A program made the translations under genes and the position numbers. A model generated the notes under the pieces. That model was given only the letters and a program-made list of their open reading frames with translations. It was not told the DNA's origin and did not search any database. A stretch of DNA of 64,000 bases, from the NCBI RefSeq assembly GCF_022352055.1, contig NZ_JAKRWM010000006.1, positions 186,001 to 250,000 of the forward strand, given 5' to 3'. Source of the stretch: Cohnella mopanensis. Lineage in GTDB: Bacteria > Bacillota > Bacilli > Paenibacillales > Paenibacillaceae. Of the stretch, positions 34,737 through 44,300 are shown piece by piece. Positions within the stretch are counted from its first letter, which is position 1; the number at the start of each line of letters is the position of its first letter.

Positions 34737-34962
34737 TAAACGTTCTCAGATCGTATCCACGCGAATCTTGACTACCGCTTTTTTGATCTTTGTCCCTAAC
34801 TGTCCCATGCCGGGACTATGGAATTAATTTCACCATAAATTTAATCGTGAAATATATTTCCACCATTGCGGAAAATCCAAAATCGGCAACTGCGCCATAG
34901 TATTAATCAGATTTCCCTCCGCTATGCGAATGTTGGATTTCTTCCGGTCTAGAATGGCAAAT

Positions 34963-35001
34963 AAGCCTCCAATCCGCAGTCTTGCTTCGGATTGGAGGCT
35001 T
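34963..35001 (-). terminator. Terminator of the sulfatase gene
   Basis: AAGCCTCCAATCCG and CGGATTGGAGGCTT form a perfect 14-bp stem 17 bases past the sulfatase stop codon. Confidence 0.8.
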
Positions 35002-35018
35002 ATGGGGCTCAGTGCACT

Positions 35019-36683
35019 TTATCGTTGTTGAGGATAAAGTCGTTTGCGTCGCCGCTGTTCATCCAACAGCTTGATCATCTGTTGGTGAATGCTCTGGGTG
35101 TACTCTGTGGTATTCGCGTAAGCAAGATTACGTATTTCCAAGGGATCCTCGGATAAGTGATATAGCTCATATTCGTCCTGAACCGCCGGCGGGTTCCAGG
35201 GCTGGACATTATCGAAATATCGGGAGTACTTCCACAATTCCTTCTTATCATTTCGTTGAATGGTCGTGATGACGGTCTCGATGCGGTTAGGCTGAACAAC
35301 CGGGGAATAGGGTATTCCCAAAGGACTCACTTGGTGCTGGCCGCGGGTTATATCGTCGTCGGTCATGAAATAAACCGGTTCATCGACAATACCGGATGGA
35401 TTACGTTCTCTCACATAGGGAGCAAGATTACGCCCAACGAAGGGATGAACTTCGCTGAATCTGTTCCTCAATCGATCTTGAATCTCTGTCACATCGGCAT
35501 TAGCTAACCCTAGCATCGTAGGCAGCAGATCCATATGGCTGGTCAATGCCTGACAGTCATCTTTCCGGGGAAAAAGATGTTGATTGTATATGAGCAAAGG
35601 GACATGCAAAATTTCCTCGTAGGCGCTGTACATTTTCTGAAACTGGCGGCCATGAGCCCCGAGCAGGTCCCCGTGGTCGGACGTGAAAATCACGATCGTG
35701 TTGTCATAGAAGGAGGAGCGGGTTAACGCTTCGAAAACCCTGTGCATTTGCTTATCCGCATTTTTCTGTAGCTGATAGTAAAGTTTGCGGTAGTGCGTCT
35801 GATCGGTAATGGGCTGCAAGGCTATCGGATAGAGATCCCGATAACTGGCCTGGCATCGCGGTTTTGTGGCTAACGATTCATCCAAGGTCGGAGGAGGAGC
35901 GACTTCCGGCATCGGTTCGACGTCGAACTGAAATACGGGGAGCCGGGCCGTAACGTCTCCATACAAAACAATGTCGTGCGGATTCACGAAGGAAGCTACG
36001 ATTAACCATGGAGGGGCTTCCCGGTCCTCATGATGTTGACGGTCGAGCGTCTCTATTAACCGGGCCGCTTCCGCACCGTAGACTTCATCTCGGCCGCTTA
36101 GGCCGATCGCCGCGGAAGAACCCGAATTTCTCGGATTTCTGCCGTGCGGCTCCGGACCGATCCAACCGTTGAACCCAAAGCTATCCAATCGATCGGCATT
36201 CTCATAGAGGGCCTCCCGCGGTATGTCGGGCACCCCCGTGACGGGATTGTAGCTGGCAAGGCCGTTATGCGTTCCGGGAATGACGATGTCTTCATAGGAG
36301 ATGTGCCATTTTCCCCGATAGTAGGTTTGATATCCGGCTTCGCGAAAGTAATCCCCCATCGTCGGCACCGTATTGCGATCCAGCCAGAACATATCCGAAT
36401 CGAAAGCTCGCTTCGCAATCCCGGTCGTCTGACTAACGCCGTGAAGCGATGGATATTGGCCCGTAAACAATGTCGCCCGGCTAGGACAGCATGCGCTGCT
36501 TCCAATATAATGCCTATGGAATTCCAGGCTATGAGATCTTAGCCGTTCCTGCGTAATGAGATTGCTCTTGCGCCATAGTTTGATTTCCGGGTTCTCGTAA
36601 ATAGGAGGATACCGTTCCTCATCGACGAGCAGCACGAGAAAATTTGGTTTTTCGAGCAGCGAACGCCTATCCTTATCCTTCAT
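35019..36683 (-). CDS. Sulfatase-family hydrolase
   Basis: The protein of about 554 residues (from the ATG at 36683, which has GGGA about eleven bases upstream; an ATG at 36716 has no ribosome-binding site) belongs to the alkaline-phosphatase superfamily sulfatases. The formylglycine motif C-C-P-S-R is at about residue 65 (first Cys is the modified one), followed by A-T-L-F-T-G-Q-Y-P. Y-Y-R-G-K-W-H-I and F-T-S-D-H-G-D-L-L-G-A-H-G supply further metal and substrate residues. The usual N-terminal D-D metal pair reads V-D-E-E-R. No signal peptide is evident, so it is probably cytoplasmic. No sulfatase-maturing enzyme is adjacent. A phosphonate monoester hydrolase is an alternative. Confidence 0.85.
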   Translation of the reverse strand: MKDKDRRSLLEKPNFLVLLVDEERYPPIYENPEIKLWRKSNLITQERLRSHSLEFHRHYIGSSACCPSRATLFTGQYPSLHGVSQTTGIAKRAFDSDMFWLDRNTVPTMGDYFREAGYQTYYRGKWHISYEDIVIPGTHNGLASYNPVTGVPDIPREALYENADRLDSFGFNGWIGPEPHGRNPRNSGSSAAIGLSGRDEVYGAEAARLIETLDRQHHEDREAPPWLIVASFVNPHDIVLYGDVTARLPVFQFDVEPMPEVAPPPTLDESLATKPRCQASYRDLYPIALQPITDQTHYRKLYYQLQKNADKQMHRVFEALTRSSFYDNTIVIFTSDHGDLLGAHGRQFQKMYSAYEEILHVPLLIYNQHLFPRKDDCQALTSHMDLLPTMLGLANADVTEIQDRLRNRFSEVHPFVGRNLAPYVRERNPSGIVDEPVYFMTDDDITRGQHQVSPLGIPYSPVVQPNRIETVITTIQRNDKKELWKYSRYFDNVQPWNPPAVQDEYELYHLSEDPLEIRNLAYANTTEYTQSIHQQMIKLLDEQRRRKRLYPQQR

Positions 36684-36767
36684 GGCAACCACATCCCTAG
36701 ATCGGGTTTTTACCATAGATATGTCGCCAAGGGTTCATAAAGTCATACCCTGATCGTTTTCGGTCGT

Positions 36768-36880
36768 TTACACCTTAAAGTTCCCTACCAGTGCCTGCAA
36801 TTCCTCGAGATTGCGAGGAGATCTCGGCTATGGCATTGGCGATTTCATTGAAGGATGAGTCGAGTCGCGATGCTCATGGG
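36768..36880 (-). pseudogene. Methyl-accepting chemotaxis protein C-terminal remnant
   Basis: On the minus strand 36768-36815 reads R-N-L-E-E-L-Q-A-L-V-G-N-F-K-V-stop, the classic last residues of an MCP. Just upstream in another frame, 36816-36880 reads S-S-F-N-E-I-A-N-A-I-A-E-I-S, part of the MCP signalling helix that normally lies well before the end. The two parts are joined by an internal deletion and frameshift, and nothing upstream is MCP-like, so the gene is a remnant. Confidence 0.75.
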
Positions 36881-36888
36881 GCACGAAG

Positions 36889-37415
36889 GCCAAAAAAGTG
36901 CCTTCATTGAGCCGATTCTCGATACTCATGGGGACCAAGGCCAAAAAAGTGCCTTCATTGAGCCGACTTCGATGCTCATGGGGCACCAAGGCCAAAAAAG
37001 TGCCTATATTGAGCCGATTCTCGATACTCATGGGGCACCAAGGCCAAAAAAGTGCCTTCATTGAGCCGATTCTCGATACTCATGGGGACCAAGGCCAAAA
37101 AAGTGCCTTCATTGAGCCGACTTCGATGCTCATGGGGCACCAAGGCCAAAAAAGTGCCTATATTGAGCCGATTCTCGATACTCATGGGGCACCAAGGCCA
37201 AAAAAGTGCCTTCATTGAGCCGATTCTCGATACTCATGGGGACCAAGGCCAAAAAAGTGCCTTCATTGAGCCGACTTCGATGCTCATGGGGCACCAAGGC
37301 CAAAAAAGTGCCTATATTGAGCCGATTCTCGATACTCATGGGGCACCAAGGCCAAAAAAGTGCCTTCATTGAGCCGATTCTCGATACTCATGGGCACGAA
37401 GGCCAAAAAAGTGCC
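36889..37415. repeat. Minisatellite: 51/51/52-bp units in a 154-bp higher-order repeat
   Basis: The core GCCAAAAAAGTGCC occurs 11 times, at 36889, 36940, 36991, 37043, 37094, 37145, 37197, 37248, 37299, 37351 and 37402. The spacing is 51-51-52 repeated three times, then 51. Three unit types alternate in fixed order: A (TTCATTGAGCCGATTCTC, GGGGACCAAG), B (CCGACTTCGATGCTC) and C (CCTATATTGAGC, GGGGCACCAAG). The 154-bp blocks look identical, so amplification was recent. Period 154 is not a multiple of three, so the open frames on both strands are by-products. GGCAC/GTGCC arms inside each unit could form small hairpins. Confidence 0.92.
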
Positions 37416-37508
37416 TTCATTGAGCCGATTCTCCGCCGATAGCCTTGCGATGAACATTCAATCGAAACTTTACCGTATTGATAGCGCCCCTATTGGCTGA
37501 TCATAAGA

Positions 37509-37536
37509 AAGGGGAGCCACGTTCATGGCTCCCCTT
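37509..37536 (-). terminator. Terminator of the third SLH gene
   Basis: AAGGGGAGCCA-CGTTCA-TGGCTCCCCTT is a perfect stem nine bases beyond the stop codon at 37545. Confidence 0.85.
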
Positions 37537-37544
37537 ATAACCTT

Positions 37545-40500
37545 TTACTTATTCTTTTGTTCCAATAGCTTCAACAGAACCGTTACCGCTTCTGCTCTCG
37601 TCGCAGAGTCTTGCGGGGAGAATTTGTTGCCCTTTTTCCCTTGTACAATGCCGGCTTGCTTCACGATAGCAATGCTGCTCTTCGCCCAAGCTGGAATGTC
37701 CTTGTCATCTGCGAAGCCGGTTGCAGCATTCGCTTCGATAGATTGACCCAGAGCGCTGGCAATCATCACGGCCATCTCGGCACGCGTAACCTCTGCATTT
37801 GGACGGAAGCTGCCATCATTACTGCCTTTAATAAGACCTGCTTGTACCCCTTGAGCCACTGCTTTCTTGGCCCATGCTCCGATCTTCGCGTTATCCGAGA
37901 AAGCCAGCTCCGCTCCATTCCCTTGCGGCTTCAACGCATTCATCAGCATAACCGCGAATTCTGCGCGGGTCACGGTAGCGTTCGGCTTAAACGTGCCGTT
38001 GGAGTACCCTTTGACGATCCCTTTACCCACTGCTTGTTTGATGCTCGACTCCGCCCAATGTCCGGAAATATCGGTGAATTTAACTTCCGCTTTGGGATCG
38101 GTTATAGGGTCCGTCGATTGCTCCGTTACAGGCAATCCTGTTTTCTCGTCCACGACAAGTGCCGCGAACTTGGTGAAATGATTGACGTCCACGCTGATGA
38201 GATTTTTGCTGATCTTGCCGCCTTCGACTTTCACCCATGCTTTCTTCACTTCATCATAATAGAAGATCGCTACCGTCTGGCCGCTCTTCAATTTCGACGG
38301 ATCGAACGTAATGGTGATCGTAACCGGTTTATCGAAGTTCTCCTTGAAATTTTTCAGTATTTCGTAAACAGAGCTCGCCAGAATCTCTTTATTGCTAAGT
38401 AACCCTTGCGTACTCAATACTTTCTCGATTGTAAGTTCCAATTGCTTGCTTGAAGCATTGGCCGGAATGGTAATTTGGATATCATTATCCAGGCTGACTT
38501 GACCGGCTTTCCCTACTGGAAGGATGAGTTTCCCGTCCTTAGATGTAACGATGCTCGATCCCCCACCGCCTCCGCTTGAAGGAGTAGGCGTAACAGGGGC
38601 AGCTGCACGGGTTACGGTTACCGTGTAGGTAGTGCCGCTGCCATCCTGAGCCAAGACGACAATCTCTATTTTATTGATCCCTACGTTAAGTGGCATTGGG
38701 CTGCTAATTTGTCCGCTAGCCAAGTCGATCGGTCCAAACACAAGAGTATTCCCGCTATTGTACACGTTAGCGGTCACGCTACGGTAAACAGCATCTTGCA
38801 CGGTAGCCGTCACAGCGGTGCTCGTTACCGTGTTCGGCACGCTCGCCGTATACGAATAGAGGTTTCCACTCACGGGTTGATCTAGCGTTACTCCGCTTAA
38901 GCTTAGCGAGCTCAAGCTCGCATGAGAGCTTAGTGTTGTAAAGGCAACATCTTGACCGTAGAAAACTTTACCCGCACTAATCGCATAAGCCCGAGCATGG
39001 TAGGCCGTACTGGATTGAAGTCCAACCAGACTAACCGTAAAGGCTCCTGTTCCTTCTGCTGCTACCACTTTAGTAGCACCGTATGACGGATTTGCATTCT
39101 TGGAATATACGATTCCCCGTTCCGATACAGGGCTGCTTCCACTAGTAACAACGGTGCCACCCACAGTCGCCGTCATGGACGTAACCGTGCTTACGTTATC
39201 AGTAACGACTGTTGTCGATGGATTAGAGTCAGGTACTGTGAACCGATAGGTGTTTGAGAGGCTGAAGCCGATATTATTTAAAGCAAGAACTTTCCAATAA
39301 TATACGGTCCCTTCTTCCAAGCCGCTCAGGGTATAGAATGTATCTGTAATGGGTTGATTCAGTCCCCCCTGATTCAATAACGAGTCGGGTGAAAACTTGG
39401 CATCCTTTGCCACAATCAAAATGTAAGTAGCATCTGCTCTGCTCGTGTTATTCCATTTGAATTCTACTTCCGTAGACGAACTGGACCCATCCGCCGGACT
39501 TACAAGCGTCGACGGAGCAGGGTAATCAGCAGAAATCAATAATACAGGATTATAGTCGGCATTTCTTGTTACAACATAGCTTGTCGGACCGTTAGGGCTA
39601 AAACGAACCGCTTGTTTTTCGGCCAATTTCCCCGAAAACGAACAATTCCAATAATCATTATTATTATTACTCTCGCTACTAAGTTCAATCCAACTAGCTC
39701 CATTTCCGGAATTTGCGGCCATGAGATAGGGATATTGAAATTGAATGGATTTATCCGATTCCTGATATACGATTTGAAAAGTTCCAGACCCGGCTCCGCC
39801 ATTCAATGACATATTCGTATATTGAATCACGATTTTCCGATTCGGAGCTTCTCCAATAGTCGCATATAGGACTTTACTATTCTGGTTATAAGATAGTGGT
39901 TGTACAATTTCACTATAATAATCTTGATTATCAAACCATAAATTTCCGTTCTTGCCGATTTCGACCTCACTATAGCGTCCATTATAAATTTGAACTTCAA
40001 ACGGTAAATCGATAGCTACTGAATAATTATAGCCAAAAGGGATTTCCTCGCCCTGAATTAGCGTTTCCACAGGCTGGTTTAGCGGCGACGCCGTATCTGC
40101 GTCAAAAGGCACTTCGAAATGATAAGTGTTCGAAAAAGTATAATTACCCACATCGTTTACGGAAATGATCTTCCAATAATAAGCTCCGCCTTCCAGCCCC
40201 GCGACGTCATAAGAGGTTTGCCCGATATTACTTTCATCCACCTCGATCGTCTTAAACTCGGCATCTTTGGCAATCAACACCCGATATGAAGTTGCTCCGG
40301 CGACGGCCTTCCATTGGAAGGTTGCACTCGAAGAGACATAAGAACCGTCTACCGGGTTTACCGGTGTCGTAATTCCAGGCAAGGAAACAAGGCTAAGTAA
40401 CGTAAGATCTAATGCCGGGTTATTTTGGATAACATACTTGCCTGTTAGAACGCTGTTTCCATCCTTTTCCGGAGTAAATAATACGGCCTGTTTTTCGGCC

Positions 40501-41153
40501 AAACTTTTCTGATTCAAAGAGTATAGTATTTCCCCTCCGGCATTTTTAACCCCTATTAAAGCATGTTGCCCAAACGCCCGATCTGGGGTATGAGTTCCGA
40601 CAAGATAGGGATATTGGAATTGAATGTTATTCGTTCCTTCGCTTAGGATTACTTGATAAGTTCCGAATAAATCGGTGTCGTCATTATTGTTAATAGACAG
40701 CATATTCGTATACTGAATAATAAACTTGCGATTAGGAGATTCGCCGATTGTCGCGTATAACACTTTACTATTCTGATTTATATATAAATCGTCGAAAAAA
40801 GGAGCAATGTATTCCGCTGGCCTTCTCGAATTATCATATGACGTAGACTTACCGGTGAAGGTTAAATGTCCATTGGTTGAGGCGTATAACTGGGTGTACG
40901 ACGTACCGTTCAAATCAAACTTAAAATCAAACCCGATCGGAAGCAGGTCAGTAGCGCAATCATCGCTGCAGTCGCCGAAACTAGCTTCATTTACCCCCGC
41001 AGTAAGGGTTTGTTCTACGGGCTGTCCCATAGGCGTTACAGGCGAATTGGCAGCCGAAGCCTTAGTAGAACTAAACATCGTACCCCAGCTTGCGATTAAT
41101 GCCAAACATAAAAACAATAATAAGCTCTTTCTCAAACTCTTTGTTACTCGCAT
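37545..41153 (-). CDS. SLH-domain surface protein with duplicated N-terminal module (about 1202 residues)
   Basis: The second ATG (41153) is chosen because AAGGAG lies eight bases upstream; the ATG at 41159 is only two bases from it. After a signal peptide (to about 36) come two copies of a nidogen-like beta module (about 45-240 and 345-540), recognisable by N-S-K-V-L-Y-A-T-I-G-E-x-P-N-R-K and I-Q-F-Q-Y-P-Y-L. Each is followed by a fibronectin type III-like domain (Y-Y-W-K motifs). Next are a further Fn3-like domain, a cadherin-like beta-sandwich (about 785-890), a ZU5-like segment, and three C-terminal SLH modules (about 1020-1200: G-Y-S-N-G-T-F-K-P, G-S-N-D-G-S-F-R-P, K-G-N-K-F-S-P). It is directly downstream of the 1445-residue regulator on the same strand. 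Confidence 0.85.
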   Translation of the reverse strand: MRVTKSLRKSLLLFLCLALIASWGTMFSSTKASAANSPVTPMGQPVEQTLTAGVNEASFGDCSDDCATDLLPIGFDFKFDLNGTSYTQLYASTNGHLTFTGKSTSYDNSRRPAEYIAPFFDDLYINQNSKVLYATIGESPNRKFIIQYTNMLSINNNDDTDLFGTYQVILSEGTNNIQFQYPYLVGTHTPDRAFGQHALIGVKNAGGEILYSLNQKSLAEKQAVLFTPEKDGNSVLTGKYVIQNNPALDLTLLSLVSLPGITTPVNPVDGSYVSSSATFQWKAVAGATSYRVLIAKDAEFKTIEVDESNIGQTSYDVAGLEGGAYYWKIISVNDVGNYTFSNTYHFEVPFDADTASPLNQPVETLIQGEEIPFGYNYSVAIDLPFEVQIYNGRYSEVEIGKNGNLWFDNQDYYSEIVQPLSYNQNSKVLYATIGEAPNRKIVIQYTNMSLNGGAGSGTFQIVYQESDKSIQFQYPYLMAANSGNGASWIELSSESNNNNDYWNCSFSGKLAEKQAVRFSPNGPTSYVVTRNADYNPVLLISADYPAPSTLVSPADGSSSSTEVEFKWNNTSRADATYILIVAKDAKFSPDSLLNQGGLNQPITDTFYTLSGLEEGTVYYWKVLALNNIGFSLSNTYRFTVPDSNPSTTVVTDNVSTVTSMTATVGGTVVTSGSSPVSERGIVYSKNANPSYGATKVVAAEGTGAFTVSLVGLQSSTAYHARAYAISAGKVFYGQDVAFTTLSSHASLSSLSLSGVTLDQPVSGNLYSYTASVPNTVTSTAVTATVQDAVYRSVTANVYNSGNTLVFGPIDLASGQISSPMPLNVGINKIEIVVLAQDGSGTTYTVTVTRAAAPVTPTPSSGGGGGSSIVTSKDGKLILPVGKAGQVSLDNDIQITIPANASSKQLELTIEKVLSTQGLLSNKEILASSVYEILKNFKENFDKPVTITITFDPSKLKSGQTVAIFYYDEVKKAWVKVEGGKISKNLISVDVNHFTKFAALVVDEKTGLPVTEQSTDPITDPKAEVKFTDISGHWAESSIKQAVGKGIVKGYSNGTFKPNATVTRAEFAVMLMNALKPQGNGAELAFSDNAKIGAWAKKAVAQGVQAGLIKGSNDGSFRPNAEVTRAEMAVMIASALGQSIEANAATGFADDKDIPAWAKSSIAIVKQAGIVQGKKGNKFSPQDSATRAEAVTVLLKLLEQKNK

Positions 41154-41289
41154 TATCATTTCTCCTTTTTCAACTATGAATCATCGTACAATCAAGCCTA
41201 AATACCCATTTCACACGGAGAAAATATAACACCCTACTATGAAAAAAGAACCTAACGAAAGTTAGTTTTGCGCAAATAAAGTCGAAAAA

Positions 41290-41328
41290 AGCCAACAACA
41301 GAGCGCTTGCAGCTCTAATTGTTGGCTT
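41290..41328 (-). terminator. Terminator of the pseudokinase-STAND-LuxR gene
   Basis: AGCCAACAA-CAGAGC ... GCTCTAA-TTGTTGGCT forms a long stem 23 bases after the stop codon, with a T-rich tail (CTTTTTTCGAC) on the minus strand. Confidence 0.88.
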
Positions 41329-41350
41329 TCCCTTGATATATCCTATGCAG

Positions 41351-44300
41351 CTAGTCCAATAGCCCCAACTCTCTCGCGCGTGCGATCGCCTGAGCTCTCC
41401 GTTTGGCACCTAGCTTGCTATACAAATGAAAGATGTAATTTTTGACCGTACCTTCCGTTAAGCCGAAACGAAAGGCGACTTCCTTATTGGAAAGTCCATC
41501 CGCCAACGCGTACAAAATTTCCGTTTCACGGTTCGTCAATGAATCGACGAGCGGCTGTAACTCTTTGGCCGAGCTTGGCGATGAACTGTTCACCGATTCG
41601 CCAGACACACTTATCTGGGCACGGGAATCCTCCAAAGACTTTACGTACACCATTCGGGTGATCATAAGCTCAAGCACTTCCAGCCTCTCCGAAGTAAATA
41701 CGCCGGGAATCAGATTATTTTCCAAATAAAGCACGGAGGATTGCGATTGTCCCGGAAAAAGAACAGGCATACATAGAACCGACTTTGACTGGCTGGAGCG
41801 AATATAAGGATCTGCGGCATAAGAACTAAGGGAAGCATCGGCTAGTACGACCGATTCCCCCGTCTTGACGACATAGCGTACGATCGCCTCCGCATAAGAC
41901 CCTTCGCCTTGGCTAGGTTCCCTTCCGCCCCACTGCTTTTCAATAGATAAACCATTTTCGCGACTTTTCAATATATATCCTTTTTCCGCGCCCGAATCAC
42001 TAATCGCCGACTCTAGGAAAAGGTGTATCACATCTTCACCGGACCGCGACCACCCCGAGATCTTCTTCATGAGCGCTTTTTCGTCAACGAATATTTGCAT
42101 CGTATTTGTCGCAGGTATAACTTCCCTTGCTTCATCGGCTACGGAAACCGTATCCTCATGCCGTTCAACGGTCGCCAATCGAAGCTCGGGGTACGCCTCT
42201 CTCAATTTTCTTGCTTTAGCTGTTGCTCCCCATGCCGAATAGGCATCGCTTGCATCCGCCAACAGAACGTCCGCTCCGGTAGCACTCCCCGCTTCCCTAT
42301 AAAATAAGGATGCCCGTTCGCAAGCGATGGCTTCGATCAATCTGTCCCTTTCTCTGCGCGCTTCCCGGATCGCGTCCTCGTATCCTCTTGCGGCAGCCAC
42401 CCGTTTTCCGTCGATTCGCTGCAACTCAGCGAAGATGAGCAAGTAAATGGATGACTTGTATCCGTAATAGCCCGACCATTTCTTCATCTCTCTTAATTGC
42501 TGACCAAGCTTAGAGCGGATGTCTTTGCGTTCTTCATCCGGCACCTCCGCATGAATAGCGGCAAGCGTCAGCGAATGATAAACATGCTGTTTGCGAACTT
42601 GCATCCGAGTTTGCCTGAAAGTGTTGAATTTTCCTTGCTCCACCCATTCGAGCGCTTCGCTGTAGCGTCCGAACAAATAAGCGATTTCGATCTTACAGGA
42701 ACACGTATAATAGACCTCGTTATTCAAGGATTCCTCGAAGCGCTCGTTCTGCACCGGCATTATGGCTTCATCGTTGTCGCCAACTTCTCCCCGTAATTGT
42801 GCCATATACCATCTCGCTATACGAAAGATGTTGAGCGTAACTTCATCCACAAGCTGCTGCGAAATTTCTTCATAATTCGTTACCCGCGCGGACAATGTAT
42901 CTAAATCCCCGATGTGGGTCGTCGTACTAATCAGCATCGCGATACTCGCAAATGGCAGATTAGCGGATTCCATCCCATAGCGCACGGATTGCTCAAAATG
43001 CTCTACGCTTTTATCAGGATTCTGTAAGTTCACGGCAAGTCCCATAATAGAATGCAGTCGACAGAGCAAATCCGTGCTCCCGCATTCGGATGATAGTTGA
43101 AATGCTGTCTTCATATAGTGAAGCCCCGTGTGGGCGAAAGAAACTTTGTTTCTCGAAATGACAAGGCCGTAACCCGCAAGAACATAGGCGAAGGCTTCAT
43201 TGTTACCGCGCTTCAATCCATAGCGAACAAACCTTGCAAACAACATGGCGGACAACTCCAAGCTAAATGTAAACACCGAAGCTGACATTGCCATGACCAG
43301 ATCCGACAGCGCTTTGTAATGGGAATCGCGATTTAACGGAAGGTGCGGCAACCTTTTACGCATGCCGTTCAATGCGATCTGCGTCAGGGCCACTTCTTTA
43401 ATAATAAGCGATTTGGAGGGCTTGCTCGGCAGCTTCCAGCCGAATTCCGCCAGCGCTTGCAGACCGATGCTCACGGCGAGACGATCTCTTTTTAAATAAG
43501 CATTCATCGTGATCCTAATTAGGTAAATATGGGAACGCTCAGTCGCATCCGTCGTGCGGCTCATTAAAGTATCGAGCAACTCTTCCGCGCGATCAACGCG
43601 TCCGCACATATATTCGCATTCGGGCATCTCCAGCATTAAGCGATAGGAAAGCGAATTCGTCCCTCCCCCATCGTCCCTAGCAAGATCCAAGCCGATTTCA
43701 AGATAATGCAAAGCAGCCGCATAGGCTGTTGTTGCCTTTGATTTCAGTCCTGCCTGAAGATTAAAGCTCGCTAGTTCTACTCTCTCCGCGTCATCCGTCA
43801 TCTCGCCGCGACCCAAGTTCATATGATAGACCTTATCGAAGATAGAATGAGCGGGCTGGTCCTGCGAAAGATCGCGCATGGCCCGTCCGATCTTAAGATG
43901 CAAGCGCGCTTGTTCCTCCGGTAGGATCATTTGATAAGCAACCTGCTGAACCCGGTCATGCAGAAAAGTATAATAGGCGTCGTCCGTCCCTGCGTTATCG
44001 GCATCCATCTCCTGCGATAATAAGCCCTCTTCCTCGACCGAATGCAGAAGCTTACGGATATCAGGCAAGGATCGGCCGGTTACCAGAACAAGGGTTGACG
44101 GATGGAAGCGATGGCCGATGGCGGCCGCTATGGCAAGTAGTTCAATCGTTTCAGGAGGGAACATGCGAATGCGGGTTCCAATTAAATAGAGAATGTCCGG
44201 ATCCTCGGGGATCTGCGTGAATACAGCGGCATCCCATTGCCAAGCCGCCTGGTCCTCATCGTAATAAAGCTTTTTCTCCCGGTAGAGACTATCCAGAAGT

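Larger units (their letters stand above)
34595..35018. other. Intergenic stretch between AraC and sulfatase genes
   Basis: Apart from the two hairpins listed separately (34709-34736 and 34963-35001), I see no coding potential or known RNA motif here. The AraC promoter must lie in its left part. Confidence 0.6.

Noticed and set aside
36889..37415. CRISPR array
   Set aside because: Units of 51-52 bases follow each other without unique spacers, the whole 154-bp block repeats, and no cas gene is near.
36828..37442. Repetitive open frames of 69-106 codons on both strands in the minisatellite
   Set aside because: The 154-bp period shifts frame at every block and both strands are equally open; no ribosome-binding sites or family resemblance. 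They are by-products of the repeat.
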